Assembly: GCA_040904945.1 (NCBI GenBank)
Contig: JBBDSM010000139.1
Location: forward strand, 1-21,224
Length of the DNA: 21,224 nucleotides
Direction: 5' to 3'
From: JAWLHJ01 sp040904945
GTDB lineage: Bacteria > Gemmatimonadota > Gemmatimonadetes > Longimicrobiales > Gaopeijiaceae
The notes beneath the pieces were generated by a model. That model worked only from the letters and a program-made list of their open reading frames with translations, was not told the origin of the DNA and did no database searches. This document shows, one piece after another, positions 13,414-20,879 of this stretch. The stretch's first letter is position 1. Every line of letters starts with the position of its first letter. Made by a program: the position numbers and the translations under genes.

Positions 13414-14883
13414 TCAGCTCCCCCCGCCCGACGACGGGTCGCCCTTCGTCTTCTTCGCGAACCCGACCCGCGGCATCGCACCCCATCCTTCGGCTTTCTG
13501 CAGGAACCGCACCAGGCCCCTCAGTCGCCAGAAGGCCGTGAGCTGCCGATATCCCACGTTCTCGGCCACCGCCAGGAGGAAGAGTCGGAAGAGGTCCTTC
13601 ACACGCGGATACCGGCGGAAGGCCAGCTCTTCGAGCGCGAGCGCCGAGACGGAGAGCGTGATGCCCAGGACGATGGCGACGAGGAGGAACGCGGACACGT
13701 ATGCCGCGGAGGTCCAGCCCAGCAGGAGGGTCATGGCGAAGACGCCGTAGCCGATCATTTCGATGAGCGGACCCCACATCTCCAGGAAGTAGAAGTGGGG
13801 CATCACCCACATGCCGATGCGGCCGTAGCGCCGCCGGAACATCATGCTCCGGTGCTTGGTGAGGGACTCGCTCAGCCCGCGCTGCCAGCGGTCCCGCTGG
13901 CGTCCGAGGACCCGCAGGCTCTCCGGTGCCTCGGTCCACGCCACGGGGTCGGGTACGAAGCTGATGTTGTACGGCAGGTCATGGTCCATGCAGTACCGGT
14001 GGAGACGCACCACGAGCTCCATGTCTTCGCCCACCGTGTCCGTCGAGAACCCTCCGGCCGCGATGACCGTCGAGCGGCGGAAGATCCCGAAAGCGCCCGA
14101 GATGATGAGGTTCCCCTTGAGCGCTTCCCACCCCATTCGGCCCACGAGGAACGCCCGCAGGTACTCGAGGACCTGGAAGCGCGCGACGATGCTGTCCGGA
14201 AGGCGGACCTCGGTGACCGACCCGGCTTCGATGACGCACCCGTTGGCGATCCGGATGATGCCGCCGGCCGCGATCGTGTGCGACTCCTCCAGGAAGGGGC
14301 GCACGACGCGGATGAGCGCGTCCCGCTCGAGCAACGTGTCGGCGTCCATCGCGCAGAAGAGCGGGGTGCGGCAGTAACAGAGCCCGGCGTTGAGGGCGTC
14401 CGCCTTCCCGCCGTTCTCCTTGTCGACGAGCCACAGATGCGGGTGGCGTCGGCTTCGGTACGTCTGGCGTACGTGCGCCGTGTCGACGTCGAACGTCGAC
14501 ATCTTCGGGAAGGGGCGCATCTCGAACGCGTCGATCATCCGCTGGACGGTTTCGTCCTTCGACCCGTCGTTGACGACGACGACCTCGAACTCGGGGTAGT
14601 TCAACGAGAGAAGCGACCGGACCGACTCCACGACGGTCGCCTCTTCGTTGAAGGCGGGCGCGATGAGCGTGATCGGCGGCGCCCCCGCGTGCGCGATGGT
14701 CTCCCGGACGTCGAGGGAGCGCAGGCGCTCGGCGTACCGGCGCACCGCCCTGAACGCGATGACGCTCGTGATCAGGTACGACCCGTTCAGCACGATGAAG
14801 TAGGAGAAGACGATCGCGTTGAGGGTCCAGAGCACGGTGCCGACGTAGGGGCCGATGGGCGAGCCGAAGATGAGCTCGTTCAT
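13414..14883 (-). CDS. Processive family 2 glycosyltransferase, membrane-bound (exopolysaccharide synthase-like)
   Basis: The gene encodes a 489-residue inner-membrane synthase of the BcsA/PgaC/hyaluronan-synthase kind. An N-terminal membrane segment (about 15-45) precedes a GT-A domain: PAFNEE, VVVNDGSKD (Asp106), KADALNAG, the metal-binding DAD (Asp180, Asp182), TVGEDMEL (Asp287) and QRDRW (Gln329, Arg332, Trp333). The D, D, D, QxxRW set is the signature of processive beta-glycosyltransferases. C-terminal membrane spans follow at about 355-430. It would polymerise a sugar nucleotide into an extracellular polysaccharide; which sugar cannot be said. No PilZ domain is visible. Its ATG overlaps the stop of the HEAT-repeat gene (ATGA). 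Confidence 0.93.
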   Translation of the reverse strand: MNELIFGSPIGPYVGTVLWTLNAIVFSYFIVLNGSYLITSVIAFRAVRRYAERLRSLDVRETIAHAGAPPITLIAPAFNEEATVVESVRSLLSLNYPEFEVVVVNDGSKDETVQRMIDAFEMRPFPKMSTFDVDTAHVRQTYRSRRHPHLWLVDKENGGKADALNAGLCYCRTPLFCAMDADTLLERDALIRVVRPFLEESHTIAAGGIIRIANGCVIEAGSVTEVRLPDSIVARFQVLEYLRAFLVGRMGWEALKGNLIISGAFGIFRRSTVIAAGGFSTDTVGEDMELVVRLHRYCMDHDLPYNISFVPDPVAWTEAPESLRVLGRQRDRWQRGLSESLTKHRSMMFRRRYGRIGMWVMPHFYFLEMWGPLIEMIGYGVFAMTLLLGWTSAAYVSAFLLVAIVLGITLSVSALALEELAFRRYPRVKDLFRLFLLAVAENVGYRQLTAFWRLRGLVRFLQKAEGWGAMPRVGFAKKTKGDPSSGGGS

Positions 14884-15953
14884 CGGGCGGACTCCAGAAC
14901 CTCGGCGGCGAGTGGCGCCCTGGGGCTGGTCGAGTGCGCGAGGTCTTTGAGCTCCTCGGAACGGCCCAACGCGAGGAGACCGTGCGCCGCCTGGAGGGCG
15001 ACCCAGGGGGAGGGGTCGTCCAGACCGGCCGAGACCATCTCGACGTCCGAGGTCCGGCGGTCGCTCAAATTGGAGATTGCCCGGAGCGCGAGCGCCCGAA
15101 CGTGCGCAGCCGACGACGTCGCGAACGGACGGATTCCCGCGAGCTGGCCGGGACCCCCGAGCGCGCCGATCAGCCGGATGATCTCGGCCTGGACTTCGGG
15201 GTCGTCCTCCTGGGGGAGGAGGCGGGCCGCCGGCTCGACCGACTCGATGTCGTGGAGCTCGCGAAGCGCCTGGAACGCAATCGAGCGAAATCGCGACTTC
15301 GCGGCCGGGTCGGATGCTAGTTCGCGCAAGACCGGGGACGCGCCGGGTCCGAAGCTCACGAGCAGGCTCGAGAGGTAGTTCGCGCTCCAGCTCTCGAAGG
15401 TCTCGAGCCGGGAGAGGAGGAGCGGTACGTGGCTCGGGTCTCCGTGTCGTGCGAGGGCTCGCGCGGCGACCATGGCCACCAGCCCGGACTCGTCCTCCAG
15501 CCCCTTGGCGATGCGCGTCCGCCCCTCCTCGTAGCCGAGCTCGCCCAGGATGTCGAGGGCGTAGGCACGCCGATATGCGTCGGGATCGTCCATGAGTGGG
15601 TCGAGGGCGCCGAGGTAGGGCCGGCCGACGCGCTCGATGTTCTGCCGCTCGGGGCCCTCGAGCGCTCGAGCGTATTTGGTGACGAGCTCCAGGAAGAGCA
15701 CGCGGTCATCTTCGTCGATCTCCGGCGCCTCCGCGCGCGGAGAATCGCGGTCGGGGGCGGCCGCGGAGTCGCCCGTAGCGGCATCCAACAGGCGTCCCTT
15801 CCAGCGGTCCTCGAGCGCCCTTCGCTGTCGCTCCACCCGGAGGCTCCGGAGATGCAGCAGGAAGGCGTAGCCCATGAACGACAGGGTGAAGGCCGTGAGG
15901 ACGAGGACTGCGGTGATCGCGAGCTGGAGGGGGAGGTCCGAGGTCGGGATCAT
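14880..15953 (-). CDS. Membrane-anchored HEAT-repeat protein
   Basis: A 357-residue protein with one N-terminal membrane segment (about 10-33, LAITAVLVLTAFTLSFMGYAFLL), a basic stop-transfer region, then an acidic linker. From about residue 85 to the end come repeated helix pairs of HEAT/PBS-lyase type, for example DAYRRAYALDILGELG, SGLVAMVAARALARHGD, DPEVQAEIIRLIGALG, AHVRALALRAISNLSD and SPWVALQAAHGLLALG. The topology suggests the repeats face the cytoplasm as a protein-binding scaffold. It overlaps its neighbours on both sides by ATGA (15950-15953 and 14880-14883). It lies between the response-regulator fusion and the GT2 synthase, so it may physically link the regulator to the synthase. 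That role is an inference. Confidence 0.85.
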   Translation of the reverse strand: MIPTSDLPLQLAITAVLVLTAFTLSFMGYAFLLHLRSLRVERQRRALEDRWKGRLLDAATGDSAAAPDRDSPRAEAPEIDEDDRVLFLELVTKYARALEGPERQNIERVGRPYLGALDPLMDDPDAYRRAYALDILGELGYEEGRTRIAKGLEDESGLVAMVAARALARHGDPSHVPLLLSRLETFESWSANYLSSLLVSFGPGASPVLRELASDPAAKSRFRSIAFQALRELHDIESVEPAARLLPQEDDPEVQAEIIRLIGALGGPGQLAGIRPFATSSAAHVRALALRAISNLSDRRTSDVEMVSAGLDDPSPWVALQAAHGLLALGRSEELKDLAHSTSPRAPLAAEVLESAR

Positions 15954-17779
15954 CGACGCCGTACCAGACGCAACACGCGCGTGAGGAGCTCCGTTGGGGA
16001 GAACGGCTTGGTCACGTAGTCGTCCGCTCCGAGCTCGAAGCCGCGCTGCACGTGCTCCTGACGGCCCAGCGAGGTGAACATCAGCACCGGTGTGTCCTCG
16101 GCGCTGGGGTCCTCACGGAGCCGCCCCAGGATCTCGAAGCCGTCCATCGACGGGAGTTGCACGTCCAGGATGACCACGTGAGGTGGCCGCTCGAGGATCG
16201 CCGCCAGCGCCAGCGCGCCATCCGTGTGGTGCTCGACCAGAAAGCCACTGCGCTCCAGGCGGTGCCGCACCAGGCCGGCCGTCACCGGATCGTCCTCGAC
16301 CAGGGTCGCGCGCGGGCGAGCGCCCTGGGCGTGGGGGCTACGCTCTTCTGGGCTCCCCGGGGAGGGCTCGCCGGCCTCTTCGTCGGTCTCGGCCTCGCTG
16401 GACGTCATCGCGGACGCCATCGCGGAGACGGCGTCGAGGAGGTCCTCGTCCCTGCCTACCCGCCGTACACGGCTGCGGAGATATCGCGACACGCCGGGAA
16501 GAGCTCCGATGCGGTTCGCGAGGGCGAGCATCGCGGATTCGTCCCGTGATGGACTCACGATCACGATCTCGTCGACGCCCCACCGAGCCATCAGCTCGTT
16601 CGACGCGAGTTCAGAGGCGAGCGTGTCGATGACGGTCCTGAGCAGTCGGGGAAGGAGAGGCGCGGAGTCCGGGCTCCCGTCGCTCCGCGCCTCCTCGGGG
16701 ACGCCGCTTCCGTCGGGGGCGGTGTCGAGCTCGAGAAGTGCCAGGGTGAACGGCGCCGTGTCGGATCCGGAGCGGCTCTGGGACGACAGGAGCTTCTGGA
16801 CCTCGGAGAGTGTCAGCGGCACGCCGAGAGGGTCCGGGTCGGGGGCCGTCGAGCGTCCCTCGACGATGACGTGCTCCACCGCCCGGCCAAGGGCCGCGGC
16901 GTCGAACGGCTTGTCGAAGAACCAGTCGGCGCCCAGGCCGAAGCACTCCTCGCGGGTCCGGGGTCCGGCCTTTCCCGTGACAACGACGACGCCGGTGTCC
17001 TTGGCCTTCGAATCACGCCGGAGGTCGGCGAGAAGGTGCCGTCCGTCCTCGTCGGGGAGGATGAGGTCGAGGACGATGACGTTCGGGTCGTCCTCGGCGA
17101 TGGATCTCCTGGCCTCCTTCGCGGTCGTGGCCACCAGGACGGTGCGATCTGGCTGCGTCAGTGTGTCCTGTAGCATGCGAACCGCCGATGGCTCGTCCTC
17201 GACCACGAGGATCCGTGTGGGCGACAGCGTTCGGGGATGCTCGTTGGACGGCGTCGGGCCGCGCGGCTCCGTGCCCGGAGTGGAAGCTCGGTCGGCGGCA
17301 TCTCCCCTCGGCGCGGCGGGTTCGGCGGGAATTGCCGGAGCAGCCTTCGCGCGGGGTGTCACGTCCTCGCGGCGATCGTCGCCCGACCCGTGCAAGCGGA
17401 GTGCGGCGATGCGAGAGAGGATCCGAAAGTCCGGGTCCGCGGAGAGCACGTCGAGGTCGTCCCGGAGGGCCGTTGCCGCGACGAGGCAGGCGGCGAGCGA
17501 CGACACCGGGTCGTCGGCGTCTCGGGCGGTCCTGAACAACTCCGCCGCGCGCTCGAGATCGAGCGAGGTCGGCGGCTCGCAGCGGTCCAGTGACCTCACG
17601 AGGGCGGCGAGGCGGCGGGCGTCGTTCTCGTCCGAGGCTCCGGCGAGGAGCTCCGCCGCGACGGTGTCCGTGGTTTGGATGATGGCGTGCCGCTCGAGGA
17701 GCCGGCGAACCGCGGCGTCAGCCGATGAGCCGTCGGCGCGGAGGAAGGCGATCCACGCCGATGTGTCGACGAGGGTCAC
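15950..17779 (-). CDS. PIN (VapC-like) - REC - degenerate GGDEF - REC fusion protein
   Basis: From the GTG at 17779, which overlaps the antitoxin stop (GTGA), the protein has 609 residues. Residues 1-128 form a VapC-type PIN domain: VTLVDTSAWIAFLR (Asp5), TDTVAAELLAGA (Glu43), SLAACLVAATAL and LSADPDF (Asp115). The third catalytic Asp, expected where Ala97 stands, is missing. A Pro/Ala-rich linker (130-185) leads to a receiver domain with acidic pocket Glu194/Asp195, phospho-acceptor Asp238, Thr268 and Lys290. A GGDEF-like region follows (about 320-455; FTLALLELD, then RWGVDEIVIVSP, where GVDEI replaces GGDEF), probably without cyclase activity. A second receiver (488-609) has Asp496/Asp497, Asp539, Thr569 and Lys591. 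No DNA-binding domain is present. An in-frame upstream ATG at 17836 exists but the GTG matches VapC N-termini. An internal GTG at 17362 could give a PIN-less form. Confidence 0.9.
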   Translation of the reverse strand: MTLVDTSAWIAFLRADGSSADAAVRRLLERHAIIQTTDTVAAELLAGASDENDARRLAALVRSLDRCEPPTSLDLERAAELFRTARDADDPVSSLAACLVAATALRDDLDVLSADPDFRILSRIAALRLHGSGDDRREDVTPRAKAAPAIPAEPAAPRGDAADRASTPGTEPRGPTPSNEHPRTLSPTRILVVEDEPSAVRMLQDTLTQPDRTVLVATTAKEARRSIAEDDPNVIVLDLILPDEDGRHLLADLRRDSKAKDTGVVVVTGKAGPRTREECFGLGADWFFDKPFDAAALGRAVEHVIVEGRSTAPDPDPLGVPLTLSEVQKLLSSQSRSGSDTAPFTLALLELDTAPDGSGVPEEARSDGSPDSAPLLPRLLRTVIDTLASELASNELMARWGVDEIVIVSPSRDESAMLALANRIGALPGVSRYLRSRVRRVGRDEDLLDAVSAMASAMTSSEAETDEEAGEPSPGSPEERSPHAQGARPRATLVEDDPVTAGLVRHRLERSGFLVEHHTDGALALAAILERPPHVVILDVQLPSMDGFEILGRLREDPSAEDTPVLMFTSLGRQEHVQRGFELGADDYVTKPFSPTELLTRVLRLVRRR

Positions 17780-18147
17780 GGCTCGGACGGTCCGGCACGG
17801 CCGGGGCCTCGCAGGGCCTTCAGGTCGCCCGACCACCCCGCTCCCCGTAGCGCGAGTAGCTCGGATCTGGACAGGGGGGGACTGGCCGCGCGCCTGAGCG
17901 CGAAGTCGAGCGCCTCGGTCGGTGTGGCCAGGCCGTGGCGATCCATCACGGCACGGACGAGCTCCGGGTCCGGATGGAGCGCCTCGTCTCGTGTGGGGCC
18001 CGAGGGGAAGGAGGCTGGGTGCCCGGACCGCGCGTCCCGCAGCTCCTGGCGAACCCAGGCCGAGACCGTGAGGCGGGCCGAGTCGGCCGCTTCCTGGATC
18101 TCGTCGTATTCGGCGTCGTCCATGACGACTTGGAGGCGTTTACTCAT
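17776..18147 (-). CDS. vapB: VapB-type antitoxin with N-terminal ribbon-helix-helix and C-terminal VapB tail
   Basis: A 123-residue protein of two parts. Residues 1-40 (MSKRLQVVMDDAEYDEIQEAADSARLTVSAWVRQELRDAR; strand, helix, helix) are a CopG/MetJ-like ribbon-helix-helix DNA-binding module. Residues about 60-114 (LVRAVMDRHGLATPTEALDFALRRA, then LSRSELLALRG and GWSGDLKALRG) match the other VapB type, whose terminal G-W-x-G-D-L-x-x-[LM]-R segment normally plugs the PIN toxin active site. Such proteins neutralise VapC and autorepress their operon. It heads a six-gene coupled operon and its stop overlaps the GTG of the PIN fusion. There is no Shine-Dalgarno; the predicted transcript start coincides with the ATG. 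It is longer than typical VapB proteins (70-90 residues). Confidence 0.85.
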   Translation of the reverse strand: MSKRLQVVMDDAEYDEIQEAADSARLTVSAWVRQELRDARSGHPASFPSGPTRDEALHPDPELVRAVMDRHGLATPTEALDFALRRAASPPLSRSELLALRGAGWSGDLKALRGPGRAGPSEP

Positions 18148-18182
18148 GGGATGAGTATTGTTTACTCAATATGCTATGACAA
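18141..18182 (-). promoter_or_regulatory. Promoter and autoregulatory operator of the vapB-led operon (probably leaderless)
   Basis: On the minus strand TTGTCA (18177-18182, 5 of 6 to the -35 consensus) is followed after exactly 17 bases by AATACT (18154-18159, 4 of 6 to the -10 consensus). The expected start of transcription, 7 bases further, is the A of the vapB ATG (18147), so the mRNA would be leaderless. Three alternating half-sites, TACTCAT (18141-18147), ATGAGTA (18151-18157) and TACTCA (18163-18168), make two overlapping 17-bp inverted repeats centred at 18149 and 18160, one helical turn apart. They cover the -10 element and the start codon, as expected for ribbon-helix-helix autorepression. 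Confidence 0.72.
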
Positions 18183-18257
18183 GGCTCATGGGGATCGCTC
18201 GCGTGTATTTATTCAACCGAACGTGGCACGCGACTCCCGAAACTCGCATCTTTGACC

Positions 18258-20879
18258 ATGACCGTACCTTCCATGCCGCGGCTCCGTCCGTGCCATCCCG
18301 GCGCGCTCCTCGTGCTCGTCGTACTGGTCGCTTGCTCGGAGAATCCCACCGGGAACGAGCAGCCCTCGCCCACGACCGTCGTGGTGTCCGCGGCCAGCCT
18401 GTCGTTCTCCGCCATCGACGACACGGCGAGGGTGTCCGCGACGGTGCTCGATCAGAACGGAGACCCGCTGAGTGGGGCTTCAGTGGTCTGGTCGTCGTCG
18501 GACCCAGGCGTGGCCACGGTTTCGGGTTCGGGGCTCGTCACGGCGAGGGGCAACGGCATGGCGACGGTCACCGCTGCATCTGGCGACGCGCGCGGCACGG
18601 TGGGCGTCGAAGTCGAGCAAGTTGCGGTCCGACTACGCTTTGCGCCGGATCCAGTGACCCTTCCCGAGGTGGGTGACACGGTGACGGTGGTCGCCAGCCG
18701 GGTGGACGCGAACGACCACCCCATGCCCACGGGAGCCGTGACCTGGATGTCCGATGCTCCCGACACGGTATCCGTCTCGCCGCTCGGTGTCGTCACGGCG
18801 GAAGCCGAGGGCTCGACCCGCCTCTCCGCCGAAGCGGACGGGTTTACCGGCGAGCTGGCGGCGTTCGTCGGGAACGCGGTGGTGGTGATCGGGAGCGTGA
18901 GCCCTTCGCCGGTCGTGGCCGGCGACACGGCGATCATCCGGGGCCTCGGATTCGACCCGGATCCGGCTGCCAACGACGTCACCCTCGACGGTTTCGACGC
19001 GACCGTCGCGTCCGCTTCCTCGGTCGAGCTCCGTGTCGTGGTACCCGACGCGGACTGCAGCCCGGCCAGAGAGGCATGGGTGCGGGTGGCCGCCCGGGGC
19101 ATGGCGGATTCCACGACCGCGCCCGTTCACCCGGGGAGCGTGGTCACGCTCGCGGCCGGTGAGGGCGTCTATGCGGAGGACGGCTGTCTGCATCTCGCGG
19201 CTGCGGACGGCGACGCCGAATACGTCGTGGGCATCTTGTCGGCGTCCGAGACGCCGAGTTCACTCACGCCCGCGGCTCTGGCGGCCCGGATCGGCTCCCG
19301 GTCGGTCACGCTCGCGACGGCGCCAGCGGGCGTCGCGCGTTCCGGCTCGCCTGGGACGTCGGTGAAGACGTTCTCGTCACCGTTCGGAGGGGCGCCCTCC
19401 GCCGGATCTGCCACTACGGCGGCGCCGGCCCCGGGCTCGGCGCTTCGGTCTCCGGACCACGGCCCCGCGTGGCTCGACCGAAGCGGGGAAGCGCGCATCA
19501 GGGCCGCGGAGCGGGCGTGGCTGGAGTCGCTCGGGCCGATCACGCCGGGGCCTCGGCGGAGCCCGTCCGGTGCGCCGCCGGCGGCGCCGCCCGTGCTGAA
19601 CGACACCCTCGATATCAACATCCCCGATTTCGAGAACGCAGGGGGGGCCTGTGAGGCCGGGAGCGGCACTCCCGTCGAGGCGGTCGTCCGGTATGTGGGG
19701 CAGTCGGTCGCCTTCCTCGAGGACGTGGACAATCCGTCGGGCGGCTTCACCCGCGGGGAGTACGAGGCGTTCGACGACTTCCTGACCGCCACGACCATGG
19801 ACGTCATCACCGACTACTTCGGCAACTTCGAAGACGTGGACGAAAACGAGGTGGTCCTGGTCCTGCTGTCGCAGGAGGTCAACAAGCGGGAGAATCTGGC
19901 CGGCTTCGTCTTCAGCGGTGACCTGGCCCCTCTCGCGGGCTTCCAGTGCGCAGCGGGCAACGACGCCGAGCTCTTCTACGGGCTGGCGCCGGACTCGGTC
20001 GGCAACGCCAACCCGGACCGTCCGATCACCAAGGACCAGCTCGAGCTGATCTACCCGCCGCTCATCGCGCACGAGCTCACCCACGTGCTGCAGTTCACGG
20101 CGGCCTTTACGACGTCCGGGGTCATCCAGTCGTCGTGGCAGCTCGAGGGAGGCGCGACGCTGGCGGAGCAGCTGGTCGGCTACGAGGTGTTCGACCACGG
20201 TCCGAGGCAGAATCTCGGGCCGTCCGCTTGGAACGCGGGCGCCGACATCCAGGACGACGTTCCCGACTGGTACCGGGACTGGGTCGTCGACATGGCGTTC
20301 TACTTCGGCTTCCAGGGGAACGACCCGCCCCTCGCCGCCGCCCCCGAGGAGTGCTCTTGGATCGGGCGCGAGGACGAGGGCAACACCGGACCGTGCGAGA
20401 ATCGAAGGGCCGTGTATGGGGTGCCGTCGACGCTCCTCCGGTGGGTGCTCGACCTGGGGGGCTCGGACGAGTTGGACGACGTGGCGCTCATGCGTCAGAT
20501 GACCTTTTCGTCGAGCTCGGGCCTCGAGACTCTGGAGGGGGCCACCGGCGCGGATCGACTCGACCTACTGGTTCCGTTCGCGGTGACCTTGTGGGCGGAC
20601 GGAAACCCCGCGCTGCCCGCAGGAGAGCAGGACTGGTTCGAGTCCTGGAACATCTATGGTATCTACGACGCGCTCAGCAACCAGGACGCCGGCCTCCGGC
20701 CCTACACCAGCTCCGCGCCCGCGCCGGATCTCGAGGTGGCGGTGCGGGCAGCGTCGAGCGCGTACCTGGAGTGGACCGCACCGTCCGATCACGCCCCCAC
20801 GAGCCTCCGCATCCGGGCGCCCGCGGACGGCGGGCTGCTGCCGGAGCACATGATCCTCTGGGTGCTGCGCGTCCAATGA
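18258..20879 (+). CDS. Lipoprotein with BIG2 domains, IPT/TIG-like domain and HELTH gluzincin-type metalloprotease core
   Basis: From ATG 18258 the product has 873 residues; an in-frame TTG at 18252 and an ATG at 18273 are alternatives, and none has a clear Shine-Dalgarno. A signal peptide ends in the lipobox LVVLVAC, so it is membrane-anchored. Two bacterial Ig-like (BIG2) domains follow, marked by VVWSSSDPGVATVSGSGLVTA and VTWMSDAPDTVSVSPLGVVTA. Next is an IPT/TIG-like unit (VSPSPVVAGDTAIIRGLGFD) and a Pro/Ser/Ala-rich linker around 345-455. The C-terminal part contains HELTH (605-609) and, after 20 residues, Glu630 in WQLEGGATLAEQ: the HExxH plus E-G-x-A-x-x-x-E arrangement of gluzincin zinc proteases, resembling M30-like enzymes. 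It would act at the cell surface; the Ig-like domains probably bind or present. It is divergent from vapB across 110 bases. Confidence 0.85.
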   Translation: MTVPSMPRLRPCHPGALLVLVVLVACSENPTGNEQPSPTTVVVSAASLSFSAIDDTARVSATVLDQNGDPLSGASVVWSSSDPGVATVSGSGLVTARGNGMATVTAASGDARGTVGVEVEQVAVRLRFAPDPVTLPEVGDTVTVVASRVDANDHPMPTGAVTWMSDAPDTVSVSPLGVVTAEAEGSTRLSAEADGFTGELAAFVGNAVVVIGSVSPSPVVAGDTAIIRGLGFDPDPAANDVTLDGFDATVASASSVELRVVVPDADCSPAREAWVRVAARGMADSTTAPVHPGSVVTLAAGEGVYAEDGCLHLAAADGDAEYVVGILSASETPSSLTPAALAARIGSRSVTLATAPAGVARSGSPGTSVKTFSSPFGGAPSAGSATTAAPAPGSALRSPDHGPAWLDRSGEARIRAAERAWLESLGPITPGPRRSPSGAPPAAPPVLNDTLDINIPDFENAGGACEAGSGTPVEAVVRYVGQSVAFLEDVDNPSGGFTRGEYEAFDDFLTATTMDVITDYFGNFEDVDENEVVLVLLSQEVNKRENLAGFVFSGDLAPLAGFQCAAGNDAELFYGLAPDSVGNANPDRPITKDQLELIYPPLIAHELTHVLQFTAAFTTSGVIQSSWQLEGGATLAEQLVGYEVFDHGPRQNLGPSAWNAGADIQDDVPDWYRDWVVDMAFYFGFQGNDPPLAAAPEECSWIGREDEGNTGPCENRRAVYGVPSTLLRWVLDLGGSDELDDVALMRQMTFSSSSGLETLEGATGADRLDLLVPFAVTLWADGNPALPAGEQDWFESWNIYGIYDALSNQDAGLRPYTSSAPAPDLEVAVRAASSAYLEWTAPSDHAPTSLRIRAPADGGLLPEHMILWVLRVQ

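Noticed and set aside
13054..15378. 774-codon plus-strand open frame
   Set aside because: Antisense to the ComEC-like, GT2 and HEAT genes, whose motifs are all intact on the minus strand.
16400..16830. Active diguanylate cyclase
   Set aside because: The A-site is GVDEI rather than GG[DE]EF and the domain is short, so catalytic activity should not be annotated.
15950..17362. Separate response-regulator gene starting at the internal GTG (17362)
   Set aside because: The GTG lies in the linker with only a weak, badly spaced GCGAGG before it, and the frame is continuous with the PIN domain. Kept only as an alternative product.
17777..17836. Upstream ATG start for the PIN fusion (19 extra residues)
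   Set aside because: It would read through the 3' end of vapB and add an unlikely Arg/Pro-rich leader. The GTG overlapping the vapB stop fits VapC N-termini (VTLVDTSAW) and coupling.
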